A stretch of DNA of 64,000 nucleotides from Streptomyces umbrinus (lineage in GTDB: Bacteria > Actinomycetota > Actinomycetes > Streptomycetales > Streptomycetaceae). The stretch covers positions 11,321,501 through 11,385,500 of the forward strand of contig NZ_JAUSZI010000002.1 in assembly GCF_030817415.1 (NCBI RefSeq). Reading direction: 5' to 3'. The first letter of the stretch is position 1. Each line of letters starts with the position of its first letter. Shown here piece by piece: positions 35,228-43,085 of the stretch. The notes below the pieces were generated by a model. It searched no databases and was not told where the DNA came from. It saw only the letters and a list, made by a program, of their open reading frames with translations. A program made the position numbers and the translations under genes.

Positions 35228-35815
35228 ATGGTGTCGTGGCTGGAGGAGCTCGATCGGCGGGAGGCCGTCGCGCGGGAGGAGATCGCTGAACTCCGGGACA
35301 GGACCGAGGAGTTGAGCAGGCGTCTTGCTGAGCGGGAGGAGGTGTTGTCCCGGCTGGAGATCACGCGGGAGACGATGACCGAGATCCTGTCCGGCGAGGA
35401 CACGGTCACGGTGGCCGGGGCGGAGGCGGACGCCGGCGGGGCGGGGCTGGAGGAGTACCGGTCCGCGGCGGGCTCGCCGGTCGGGGTGCGGCTGGTGCCG
35501 CAGTGGATGCCCGGGCTGGGGATGGAGGTGCTGCCGGGTTCGTACCGGGACATTGTCGAGGTTCTCCAGGACGCGGTGCATCCGATGCGGGCGCACCACC
35601 TGTGTGCCGCGCTGGGCTTGTCGACGGACAAAAGCAAGGTGGAAGGTTTTCGGGCGAAGCTGAAGCGGCTGGTCGAGCGGGGCTGGCTGGCGGAGGAGGG
35701 GCCGGGACTGTTCACGCCGTGCGAGGCCCTGGCAGCGGACGGGGATGCGCCGGAGCGGGCTGGGTCCTCCGCCGTGCGTGGTCGCGCCGGTGTGGGGTCG
35801 GGCTCTCGTCCCTAG
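35228..35815 (+). CDS. Coiled-coil plus winged-helix accessory protein of the transposon
   Basis: The 195-residue protein has a charged coiled-coil at residues 1-55 (LEELDRREAVAREEIAELRDR...). An acidic linker leads to a C-terminal segment resembling a winged helix (VEVLQDAVHPMRAHHLCAALGL, then FRAKLKRLVERGWLAEEGPGLF). A decayed relative lies at 54.75-55.17 kb. The start at MVSWL has GGAGG five bases upstream. It precedes the transposase in the same direction; a role in target choice or regulation is a guess. Confidence 0.72.
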   Translation: MVSWLEELDRREAVAREEIAELRDRTEELSRRLAEREEVLSRLEITRETMTEILSGEDTVTVAGAEADAGGAGLEEYRSAAGSPVGVRLVPQWMPGLGMEVLPGSYRDIVEVLQDAVHPMRAHHLCAALGLSTDKSKVEGFRAKLKRLVERGWLAEEGPGLFTPCEALAADGDAPERAGSSAVRGRAGVGSGSRP

Positions 35816-35860
35816 CGTCGAAGGTGCCAACCGATTCCACGCTCGAAAAGCGAGAGCCCG

Positions 35861-37395
35861 ATGCCTGGAGCGTATGCGGCCGCCGCGGCGGCTGACCCCT
35901 TTGACCGAGCCGCTTCTTTCCTCACTTCGCTCATTGATTCCCTCTCCCGTCCCGAAGCACTGCTCCTGTCCCACGAGCGGGTGGAGGAAACGCCGAACAG
36001 GGGGCGAGGGAGCTGGCCCGCCTCCTCCTGCAAGGCCACCTGGACCTGCGCGCCCGCCAGGAGGAAGCCGAGCTGTCGGCCCTGGACACGGACGGCCGGG
36101 CCGCGCTCGCCGCGGGTCGCACCCGGCTGGAGAAGGGCCACCGGCGCCAACTGGCAACCGTGGTCGGGCCGGTGACCATCACCCGGTGCGCACTGCGCGC
36201 CCCGGGCCTGCCCAACTGCTATCCGGCCGACCAGGTGCTGGGACTGCCACGCGAGCGACACAGCCTGGGGCTGCGCCGGCTGGTGGTGCTGGAAGCCGCC
36301 CGCGGCTCCTACGACCACGCCGTGGAGGCGATCGGACGCCGCTGCGGGACGCGGGCGGTCGGCAAACGCCAGGCCGAACAGCTCGTGCGGACGGCCGCGG
36401 TGGACATCGCCGCCTTCGATGCCGCCCGCACCCCGGCTCCGGCGGCCGGCACGACGCTGCTGGTGCTCAGCGTCGACGGCAAGGGGATCGTGATGCGCCC
36501 GGGGCACCTGCGGGAAGCGACGCGGAGGGCAGCCGAGCGTGCGACGCGCACGTTCCGCACCCGGCTGTCCGCCGGGGAGAAGACCTGCCGCAAGCGAATG
36601 GCCACGCTGGCCGTCGTCCACGACGCGGATCCGGCTCCGCGCCGCCCGCACGACATCATCGCTCCACCCGGAGGCCGCACCGGCCGGCGCACCCCGCGCA
36701 AGGGCCCCAAAGCCCGGGCGAAATGGCTCACCGCCTCGGTCAGAAACGACGCCGACAAGGTCATCGCCGCTGCCTTCGACCAGGCAGAGGCCCGCGACCC
36801 CCAGCACCGCAGGTCCTGGGTGGTCCTGGTCGACGGCGCCGCCCACCAGCTCGAGTTGATCCGGGCCGAGGCCGCCCGCCGCAAGGTCGAGATCCATATC
36901 GTCCTCGACTTCGTGCATGTGCTCGAGAAGTTATGGGCGGCTGCGCGGTGTTTCCACACCGCCACCGATCCCGCAGCCGAAGACTGGGCCGGGGCCAAGG
37001 CCGCCCGGATCCTGGCCGGTGACGCCCCCGGAGCCGTCGGCGACATCCACGCCGAAGCCGACCGCACGGGCCTGTCCCCAGATCAGCGGGCCGCGGCGGA
37101 CAGGGCCTGCCGCTACCTGGAGAACAACGCCGCCTATCTCCACTACGACAAGGCCCTCGAGGCCGGCTGGCCGATCGCCAGCGGCACCGTCGAAGGAGCA
37201 GCCCGCCATCTGATCGCCGACCGACTCGACATCACTGGCAGCCGATGGAGCGTCTGCGGAGCCGAAGCCGTCCTTACCCTCCGCGCCGTCATCAGCAACG
37301 GTGACTTCCCGCAGTACTGGACCTTCCACACCCACAGAGAACGCGAACGCCTATACCCCGCCCCCGACCAGGCCGAATACGACCTGACCGCCTGA
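35861..37395 (+). pseudogene. ISKra4-family transposase, frameshifted near 36000
   Basis: The N-terminal frame (MPGAYAAAAAADPFDRAASFLTSLIDSLSR, to about VEET) stops matching near 36000. The rest continues in another frame: ELARLLLQGHLDLRARQEEAEL, then VVGPVTITRCALRAPG. The DDE-type core includes LLVLSVDGKG, WVVLVDGAAHQLEL, LDFVHVLEKLW and ASGTVEGAARHLIADR. A one-base loss beside the GGGGG run at 36000-36004 would explain it. A translational frameshift at that run is an alternative. From the GTG at 36160 the intact part is 411 residues and lacks the N-terminal region. Confidence 0.82.
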
Positions 37396-37466
37396 ATACG
37401 ACCGTCACTCAGGAAAGCCGCACACATCACGCAAGGGCGAACCGGTGCCGGTGCTACGGTCCCAGT

Positions 37467-37865
37467 ATGTCCAAGACCAAGATCGACGGCGTCGCCGCCG
37501 AGTTCTTCAGTGCGTTCGACAACAGGGGCGGCAAGGCCGCAGATGTGGATCGGGTCCGCCGACTGATAGTGCCTGGGGGCGTCCTCATCAAGGCAGGGCC
37601 GGAGTTCACGGTGTACACCGTGGAGGAATTCATCGAGCCACGCCAACAACTGCTGGTCCAGGGCCGACTGGTGAACTTCAACGAGTGGGAGACTGCGGAG
37701 CGCACCGAGACCGTCGGCGCCATCGCATCGCGGTTCAGCGAGTACCGGAAATCCGGGATCCTCGACGGCGAGCCCTTCGAGGGCGGCGGGACGAAGACGA
37801 TGCAGTTCGTACTCACCTCGGATGGCTGGCGGATCGCTGCGGTCTCCTGGTGCGACCGGCCCTGA
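37467..37865 (+). CDS. NTF2-like (SnoaL/DUF4440-type) passenger protein
   Basis: The 132-residue protein has the pattern of a small cone-shaped NTF2-like fold (EFFSAFDNRGGKAADVDRVRRLIVPGGVLI, then FVLTSDGWRIAAVSWCDRP). The function is unknown. It lies inside the transposon downstream of the transposase and upstream of a convergent acetyltransferase. It appears intact, with lower GC than the transposase. Confidence 0.75.
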   Translation: MSKTKIDGVAAEFFSAFDNRGGKAADVDRVRRLIVPGGVLIKAGPEFTVYTVEEFIEPRQQLLVQGRLVNFNEWETAERTETVGAIASRFSEYRKSGILDGEPFEGGGTKTMQFVLTSDGWRIAAVSWCDRP

Positions 37866-37910
37866 GGCCAAAAGCCGCACCGCCGCACGATCTGGAGTAT
37901 CCCTCCAGGG

Positions 37911-38459
37911 TCAGCCCGAAGGGGGCAGGCGCAGTTGCATCCAGACCGAGCTGATGTAACCGCCGTTCTTCGTGGCGTACTCGTCGAAGGTGCCCACGTC
38001 GGTGAAGCCGAACTTACGGTGCAGAGCCACCGAAGCATCATTGGGAAGTGCGATCCCAGCCAGCGCGACATGGACCGGCTGCGAGCGCAGCGTTTCGATG
38101 AGGGTGCGGTACAGCGCCGAACCAATCCCAGCGGCCCGCGCATCGGGATCCACGTAGACGCCCAGTTCAACCGTTTGATCGAAGGCCGGATGCGTCCGGT
38201 AGGGACTGCTTGAGGCGCACCCGAGTACCCGATCACCGGTAGTGGCCACAAACAGCTGGTGCGGACCCGTTTCGGAGAATCTCTCGAACCACTGCAAGCG
38301 GCTCTCTACCGTGACCGGTTGGGTATCGAAAGTGATGATCGAGTGGGTGACGTAGTGGTTGTAGATCCGTACCAGCTCAGGAAGATCATCTTTGCGTCCG
38401 GTGCGTACTACCAGCCCGTCGCCGGCGCGACGCCCGGCCTCGCGGTCTCTTCCTGCCAT
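37911..38459 (-). CDS. GNAT acetyltransferase (Pat/YncA-like) passenger
   Basis: The 182-residue protein has VRTGRKDDLPELVRIYNHYVTHSIITFD and the acetyl-CoA loop ARAAGIGSALYRTLIE, then FGFTDVGTFDEYATKNGGY. This layout matches the phosphinothricin/methionine-sulfoximine N-acetyltransferase branch, which can protect cells from such compounds. Activity on them is only a possibility. It starts at the inner ATG (MAGRD); an ATG four codons earlier exists. It is carried inside the transposon near the right inverted repeat. Confidence 0.82.
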   Translation of the reverse strand: MAGRDREAGRRAGDGLVVRTGRKDDLPELVRIYNHYVTHSIITFDTQPVTVESRLQWFERFSETGPHQLFVATTGDRVLGCASSSPYRTHPAFDQTVELGVYVDPDARAAGIGSALYRTLIETLRSQPVHVALAGIALPNDASVALHRKFGFTDVGTFDEYATKNGGYISSVWMQLRLPPSG

Positions 38460-38521
38460 GGGCCGCATCATGCCATGGTCGTTCTCCCAGATCAGCCCGT
38501 CCCTGCAGAAGAGCTACACCC

Positions 38522-38559
38522 TAATCCGTCGGCCGTGGGTTCGAGTCCCACCCGCCCCA
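38522..38559. repeat. att-like site A2, right part
   Basis: It begins with the 9-base duplicate TAATCCGTC and continues through the T-arm (GTGGG TTCGAGT CCCAC) to the acceptor end CCGCCCCA. Together with 35110-35125 it reconstitutes one complete core. Confidence 0.85.
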
Positions 38560-39056
38560 CCTGCGTAGGCCTCTGACCTGCGGAAACGTTCTCTTTTGGG
38601 TGTCGGATCGTCAACTTTGCCTGAACGGACTGAATCCGTTGCTCGTGAGTTCTGTGGTGTTGCCCTCGATGGTAGTTAGAACGTGGCTGATCTGCAGGTA
38701 TGCGCTCGGTTGAAGGTGGTGAGGCAGCCAAGGGTGGCGTGTGTGCATGGCTGGGCCCCGAATTCGGGACGCTCTCAGGACGCAGGGAATTGGAAGTGGC
38801 TGCGTTGGGCCGTCCTGTCGGCGCTGTGGAAGTGCTTTCTGGTGCAGGCGGCGCGGTGTGACTGCAGGCGACCAGGGCGTCGCCTGACCTCGGGTCTCGT
38901 GGTTGCCCCCGCGGCTGTGGACGCGCGGAACGATCCCCACGGCAGCCTTCATTTCGACCTGTGGTTTCCGGTGCCGTATGGGGAGGCGCCCGCAGCTGCC
39001 TGGGAGCCGACCCCTGACGGGGCGGGGATCGGCCTCCGCTTACGCGGTCGAGGAGG
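38560..39056. repeat. Cassette II left-end block
   Basis: The first ~90 bases repeat the P'-like arm of A1 and A3, with T-run and TCGTCAACTTTGCCTGAACG. From about 38690 the sequence is a diverged relative of the R block (shared CGAATTCGGGACGCT and CAGGGAA). After about 38900 only an unrecognised short open frame is seen, including SLHFDLWFPVPYGEA. No gene is called. Confidence 0.7.
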
Positions 39057-39698
39057 TCAGGGCCAGGCGGGCACCAGGATCGGTGGTCCCGTACGCTCGC
39101 GGACGTCCGAGAGGGTCACTCCGGGGGCGAGTTCCACCAGGGACAGGCCGTCGGCCATGATGTCGAGGACGGCCAGGTCGGTGATGATGCGGTGGACGCA
39201 TGCCTGCCCGGTCAGCGGGAGGGTGCACCTGTCGACGATCTTCGGCGAGCCGTCCTTGGCGGTGTGCTCCATGAGGACGACGACCTTGCGGGCGCCGTGC
39301 ACCAGGTCCATGGCACCGCCCATACCTTTGATCATCTTGCCGGGTACGGTCCAGTTGGCGAGGTCACCGACTGCGGAGACCTGCATGCCGCCCAGCACGG
39401 CGACGTCGATACGGCCGCCGCGGATCATCCCGAAGGACTGTGCGGAGTCGAAGAACGCGGCGCCGGGCAGCACGGTGACGGTCTCCTTGCCCGCGTTGAT
39501 CAGGTCGGGGTCGATCTCGTCGTCGTAGGGGTAGGGGCCGGTGCCCAGGATGCCGTTCTCCGAGTGCAGCACCACGTGCACGCCGGGCGGGAGGTGGCCC
39601 GGGATGAGGGTGGGCAGTCCGATGCCCAGGTTGGCGTAGGAGCCGTCGGGCAGTTCGTGTGCGGCGCGGGCGGCCATCTGGTCGCGGGTCCAGGCCAT
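39057..39698 (-). CDS. scoB: 3-oxoacid CoA-transferase subunit B, second copy
   Basis: The 213-residue protein is highly similar by eye to scoB of cassette I across its whole length ([47 protein letters not shown]), with the SENG glutamate kept. It looks intact, but its partner gene is split by an IS110 element, so the enzyme probably cannot form from this locus. Its ATG shares one base with the scoA stop (TGATG). Confidence 0.92.
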   Translation of the reverse strand: MAWTRDQMAARAAHELPDGSYANLGIGLPTLIPGHLPPGVHVVLHSENGILGTGPYPYDDEIDPDLINAGKETVTVLPGAAFFDSAQSFGMIRGGRIDVAVLGGMQVSAVGDLANWTVPGKMIKGMGGAMDLVHGARKVVVLMEHTAKDGSPKIVDRCTLPLTGQACVHRIITDLAVLDIMADGLSLVELAPGVTLSDVRERTGPPILVPAWP

Positions 39699-40370
39699 CA
39701 GTGTCGCTCCTCACGCTTGCGGACGGTGCGCTTCTCGATGCCCTTGTCGTCGGCGGGGACGGGGCCCACGACCCGGTCGACGTAGATGCCGGGCAGATGG
39801 ACGGCGTCGGGGTCGATGGCGCCGGGTTCGACGAACTCCTCGACCTCGGCGATCGTGATCCGGCCCGCCATGGCCGCCAGGGGGTTGAAGTTGGCGGCGC
39901 TGCGGTGGAAGACGAGGTTGCCGTGCCGGTCGCCGCGGGCGGCCCGTACGAGGGAGAAGTCGGTGGTGACGGCTTCTTCCAGGAGGTACGTCCGGCCGCG
40001 GAACTCCCGCGTCTCCTTCGGCGGGGAGGCCACGGAGACGCTGCCGTCGGGGCCGTAGCGCCAGGGCAGTCCGCCGTCGGCGACCTGGGTGCCGACCCCG
40101 GCCGGAGTGTAGAAGGCGGGGATGCCGGTGCCGCCCGCGCGCAGCCGTTCGGCGAGGGTGCCCTGCGGGGTGAGTTCCACTTCCAGTTCACCGGCGAGGT
40201 ACTGGCGGGCGAACTCCTTGTTCTCGCCCACGTAGGAGCCGGTCACCCGGGCGATGCGGCCGGCCGCCAGCAGGATGCCGAGCCCCTGGCCGTCCACGCC
40301 GCAGTTGTTGGAGACCACGCTCAGGCCGCCGGCGCCCTGCGCGAGCAGGGCGCCGACGAGCACGGGGGGG
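39698..40370 (-). pseudogene. scoA: scoA second copy, 3' part of IS-split gene
   Basis: It reads leftward from LVGALLAQGAGG through [18 protein letters not shown] and [19 protein letters not shown] to the stop, matching scoA of cassette I after its GIP motif. The first ~32 codons are at 41915-42010 beyond the IS110 element. Any translation here would lack the CoA-binding GGFGL segment. Confidence 0.88.
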
Positions 40371-40433
40371 GTGCCTCTATGTCTTTCGTCAACCCTGTCG
40401 TGCCGGGTTTGGGGTGATTCGTTGGTATGGGGT

Positions 40434-41654
40434 TCATGCGGCGGCGGGGGTGGCGGTGTCGGGCTCGCGGGGTTCGTAGAAGGTGCCGTCGCGGAGCATG
40501 GCGAACAGGACGCTGATGCGTTGGCGCGCGAGGCGGAGGAGGGCTTGGGTGTGGGTCTTTCCGCGGCCTCGCTGGCGGTCGTAGTAGGTGCGGGAGGCGG
40601 GGTCGGCGTTCATGCAGGCGAAGGCGGAGAGGAACATGGCGCGTTTGAGCTGCCGGTTTCCGCCCCGTGGGGCGTGGTCGCCGTGGATCGAGGTGCCCGA
40701 CGACTTCGTGGTCGGGGCCAGGCCGGCGTAGGAGGCGAGGTGGGCGGCGGTGGGAAAGCTGGTGCCGTCGCCGACGGTGACCAGCAGGACGGCGGCGGTC
40801 CTGACGCCGACGCCGGGCATCGACGTCAGGACCGGGGAAAGAGGGTGCGCCTCCAGCAGAGCGTTGATCTGGGCTTCCAGAGCCCGGCGCTGGGTGTGGA
40901 CGGCGGCGAGCGAGGCGGCCAGGGAGGGCACGACGATGTCGAGGGTGCCGGTGCCGGGCACGACGACGGTCTGTTCGTCGAGCGCGTCGAAGACGTCGTC
41001 GATCAGCCGCTGGGCCATGCGTGGGGCCTTGGGCCGGATGAGCTCGACGAGTCTGCGGCGGCCGGCTTTTCGCAGGGCGGCCGGGGATCCGTAACGCTCC
41101 AGGAGCCAGGTGACGGCCTGGTGGTCGAGGCGGGGGCCGAGGACGCGTTCGAGGCTGGGGTGGAACTGGGTGAGCAGGCCGCGTATCCGGTTGCTGGTGC
41201 GGGTGGCCTCGGCGGCGAGGTCCTGGTCGAAGCCGACGAGCACGGTCAGCTCGGCGGTGATCTCGTCGGTCAGTTCCAGCGATCGCAGGGTGTGCGGCAT
41301 GGTGCGGGCCGCGTCCGCGATCACCGCGGCATCCTTGGCGTCGGTCTTGGCCTCACCCGGGTAGAGGTCGGCGATCCGGCGCATGGCCAGGCCGGGCAGG
41401 TAGGCGACCTGGCAGCCCGAGTCCCGGGCCACGGTCAGGGGGAGAGCACCGATGGAGGCGGGCTGGTCCACGATCACCAGCACGGTGCCGAACTTCGCGA
41501 TCAGCCTGTCGAACACCGCCCGCAGTTTCGGCTCGCTGTTGGGCATGGCCTTGTCGAAGACCTTCTTGCCGGCTGGGGTCAGTCCGTGCCCGTGATGGGC
41601 GCTCTTGCCGACGTCCATGCCGAGGAAGACGCCCACACTGCTGGTATCGAACAT
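40434..41654 (-). CDS. IS110-family transposase
   Basis: The 406-residue protein has the RuvC-like DEDD N-terminal domain (FLGMDVGKSAHHGHGL, VIVDQPASIG, KTDAKDAAVIADAAR). The C-terminal Tnp_20 domain has MPGVGVRTAAVLLVTVGD, ASYAGLAPTTKSSGTS and the conserved serine region. It is full length, and the start is MFDTSS. IS110 transposases are guided by a bridge RNA encoded in the element. Confidence 0.93.
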   Translation of the reverse strand: MFDTSSVGVFLGMDVGKSAHHGHGLTPAGKKVFDKAMPNSEPKLRAVFDRLIAKFGTVLVIVDQPASIGALPLTVARDSGCQVAYLPGLAMRRIADLYPGEAKTDAKDAAVIADAARTMPHTLRSLELTDEITAELTVLVGFDQDLAAEATRTSNRIRGLLTQFHPSLERVLGPRLDHQAVTWLLERYGSPAALRKAGRRRLVELIRPKAPRMAQRLIDDVFDALDEQTVVVPGTGTLDIVVPSLAASLAAVHTQRRALEAQINALLEAHPLSPVLTSMPGVGVRTAAVLLVTVGDGTSFPTAAHLASYAGLAPTTKSSGTSIHGDHAPRGGNRQLKRAMFLSAFACMNADPASRTYYDRQRGRGKTHTQALLRLARQRISVLFAMLRDGTFYEPREPDTATPAAA

Positions 41655-41914
41655 CGCACCCTTCCAAAGGAGTTGAACGGTGCCGGCCTCGGCAGTGGTG
41701 TCGTACGCGCGCATCCACGTTATGCAGACCTGCCGCCCGCGGATTGTCCGGCATTGCGCCGGACCGGGCGGTGGCCGGACCTCTCATCAGCGTCTCCGAC
41801 GGCACCTCCCGGGCCCGGTGACACCACCCCCCAGGTCATCCGTTCGACAGGGGGACACAGTCATGCCGGGCCCGGAGGCCAGCGGTCCTCTTGCAGGACC
41901 GCGAAGAACATAAC
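41655..41914 (-). ncRNA. Putative bridge-RNA region of the IS110 element
   Basis: IS110-group elements encode their guide RNA in the non-coding end upstream of the transposase. This 260-bp stretch occupies that place and is rich in possible stems (for example CCGGGCCCGG and GCCGGAC repeats). I did not fold it or find clear target and donor loops. The call rests on position only. Confidence 0.4.
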
Positions 41915-42010
41915 GGGGATACCGCACAGCCCGAAGCCGCCCACCGCCAGCGAGGCCCCTTCCGGTATGTCGGCGACCGCATCGGCGGCCGAGGCCATGA
42001 CCTTGTCCAC
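41915..42010 (-). pseudogene. scoA: scoA second copy, 5' part of IS-split gene
   Basis: From GTG it reads VDKVMASAADAVADIPEG then [14 protein letters not shown], the N-terminus of the CoA-transferase alpha subunit, and runs into the IS110 end. GGAGAC lies upstream. In an intact locus it would follow FAH3 by 130 bp. Confidence 0.87.
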
Positions 42011-42140
42011 GTTGTTTCATGTCTCCCGGTGCCGGACGCTGTATCGGGCACCGGGGTCTGCCAGAGGCAGGTTGTTCAGGGGGCGGAGGCTTCGGGCTGG
42101 GGAGAGCCGTCGCTCGGGGTCGATTCCAGCCGGTGCGGGG

Positions 42141-43085
42141 TCACTGCCTGCGGCGGGCGGATGGCACGGGCACCGGGGCGACGCCCTCGATGACGGTGTT
42201 GCTGATGGTGCCGATGCCCTCGACCGTCATGGTGACGATGTCGCCGGGGACGAGCGGCAGGGGTTCGAAGGTGCCGTTGCGGCCCCAGAGTTCGGCCAGG
42301 CAGCCGCCGTTGCCGCAGGTGCCGGAGCCCAGGACGTCGCCGGGGCGGATCCAGGTGCCTCGGGAGGCGTACGCCGCCATCTCCTCGAACGTCCAGGCCA
42401 TGTTGGCCAGTCGGTCCTGGCCGACGGTCTCGCCGTTGACCTGGACGGTCAGGGCGAGGTCGAGGAACCCCTCCGGGTTGCGGTGGGGTTCGAGTTCGTC
42501 GGCGGTGACGAGCCAGGGGCCGAGGGTGGTTGCCGTGTCCTTGGCCTTGGCCGGGCCGAGTTTGACCCTCATCTCGCGGCCTTGCAGGTCGCGAGCGGAC
42601 CAGTCGTTGAGGATCATGTAGCCGAGGATGTGCTCGCGCGCCTGGTCGGGGGTCAGGTCCCGGCCGGGCTTGCCGATGACGGCGGCCACTTCGAGTTCGA
42701 AGTCGAAGCGTGCGCAACCCGGCGGCACCGGCACGTCGTCGTGGGCGCCGATCACCGAGTACGGGTTGGTGAAGTAGAACGCGGGGGCTTCGTACCACTC
42801 GTCGGGCACGGTGTCGCCGTATCCCTGGGCGATGCCCGCGACATGGCCCTCGAAGGTCATGTAGTCACGTACGGTCGGCGGTCGCAGCGGTGGCAGCAGT
42901 CGTACGTCGGCCAGGGGCAGCGGCAGGGAGCCGGTCAGGGCGCGTTCGCCCGCCCAGCGCAGGGACTGCTCGCCCTCCATGACCAGATCCAGTAGTTCGA
43001 CGGGGTGTTCGAACGGGTGGACCTGGTCGCCGGCGACAACTCCCGGCTGCCGTTTCCCGTCGTGCACGAAGGTCGCGAACCTCAT
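42141..43085 (-). CDS. Fumarylacetoacetate hydrolase-family protein (FAH3)
   Basis: The 314-residue protein begins MRFATFVHDGKRQPG and has VRDYMTFEGHVAGIAQGY, YFTNPYSVIGAHDDVP, FDFELEVAAVIG and ILNDWSARDLQGREM, ending with VLGSGTCGNGGCLAELWG. It is a close homologue of FAH2 in cassette I. It starts four bases inside the MFS stop (ATGA), so it is translated with the exporter gene. It probably processes a ring-cleavage product. Confidence 0.9.
   Translation of the reverse strand: MRFATFVHDGKRQPGVVAGDQVHPFEHPVELLDLVMEGEQSLRWAGERALTGSLPLPLADVRLLPPLRPPTVRDYMTFEGHVAGIAQGYGDTVPDEWYEAPAFYFTNPYSVIGAHDDVPVPPGCARFDFELEVAAVIGKPGRDLTPDQAREHILGYMILNDWSARDLQGREMRVKLGPAKAKDTATTLGPWLVTADELEPHRNPEGFLDLALTVQVNGETVGQDRLANMAWTFEEMAAYASRGTWIRPGDVLGSGTCGNGGCLAELWGRNGTFEPLPLVPGDIVTMTVEGIGTISNTVIEGVAPVPVPSARRRQ

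Larger units (their letters stand above)
35126..38521. mobile_element. ISKra4-type transposon with passenger genes, 3.4 kb
   Basis: The ends are GGGTGTGGCTCTTCTGCAG (35126-35144) and its inverted partner at 38503-38521, 18 of 19 identical. They are flanked by the direct repeat TAATCCGTC (35117-35125 and 38522-38530), a 9-base target duplication. Inside are a coiled-coil/winged-helix protein, an ISKra4-family transposase with a frameshift, an NTF2-like protein and a minus-strand acetyltransferase. The target is the middle of att-like site A2. Confidence 0.88.
40371..41914 (-). mobile_element. IS110-family element inserted in scoA
   Basis: Boundaries are inferred from where the two scoA halves stop: a run of six to eight G beside GAGCAC on the left and GGGGATACCGCAC on the right, so each end is uncertain by a few bases. 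No terminal inverted repeats are seen, as expected for the IS110 group. It holds one transposase and a 260-bp non-coding segment upstream of it. Confidence 0.8.

Noticed and set aside
35126..38521. Treating the NTF2-like and acetyltransferase genes as host chromosome between two cassettes
   Set aside because: Inverted ends and the 9-bp duplication place them inside the transposon.
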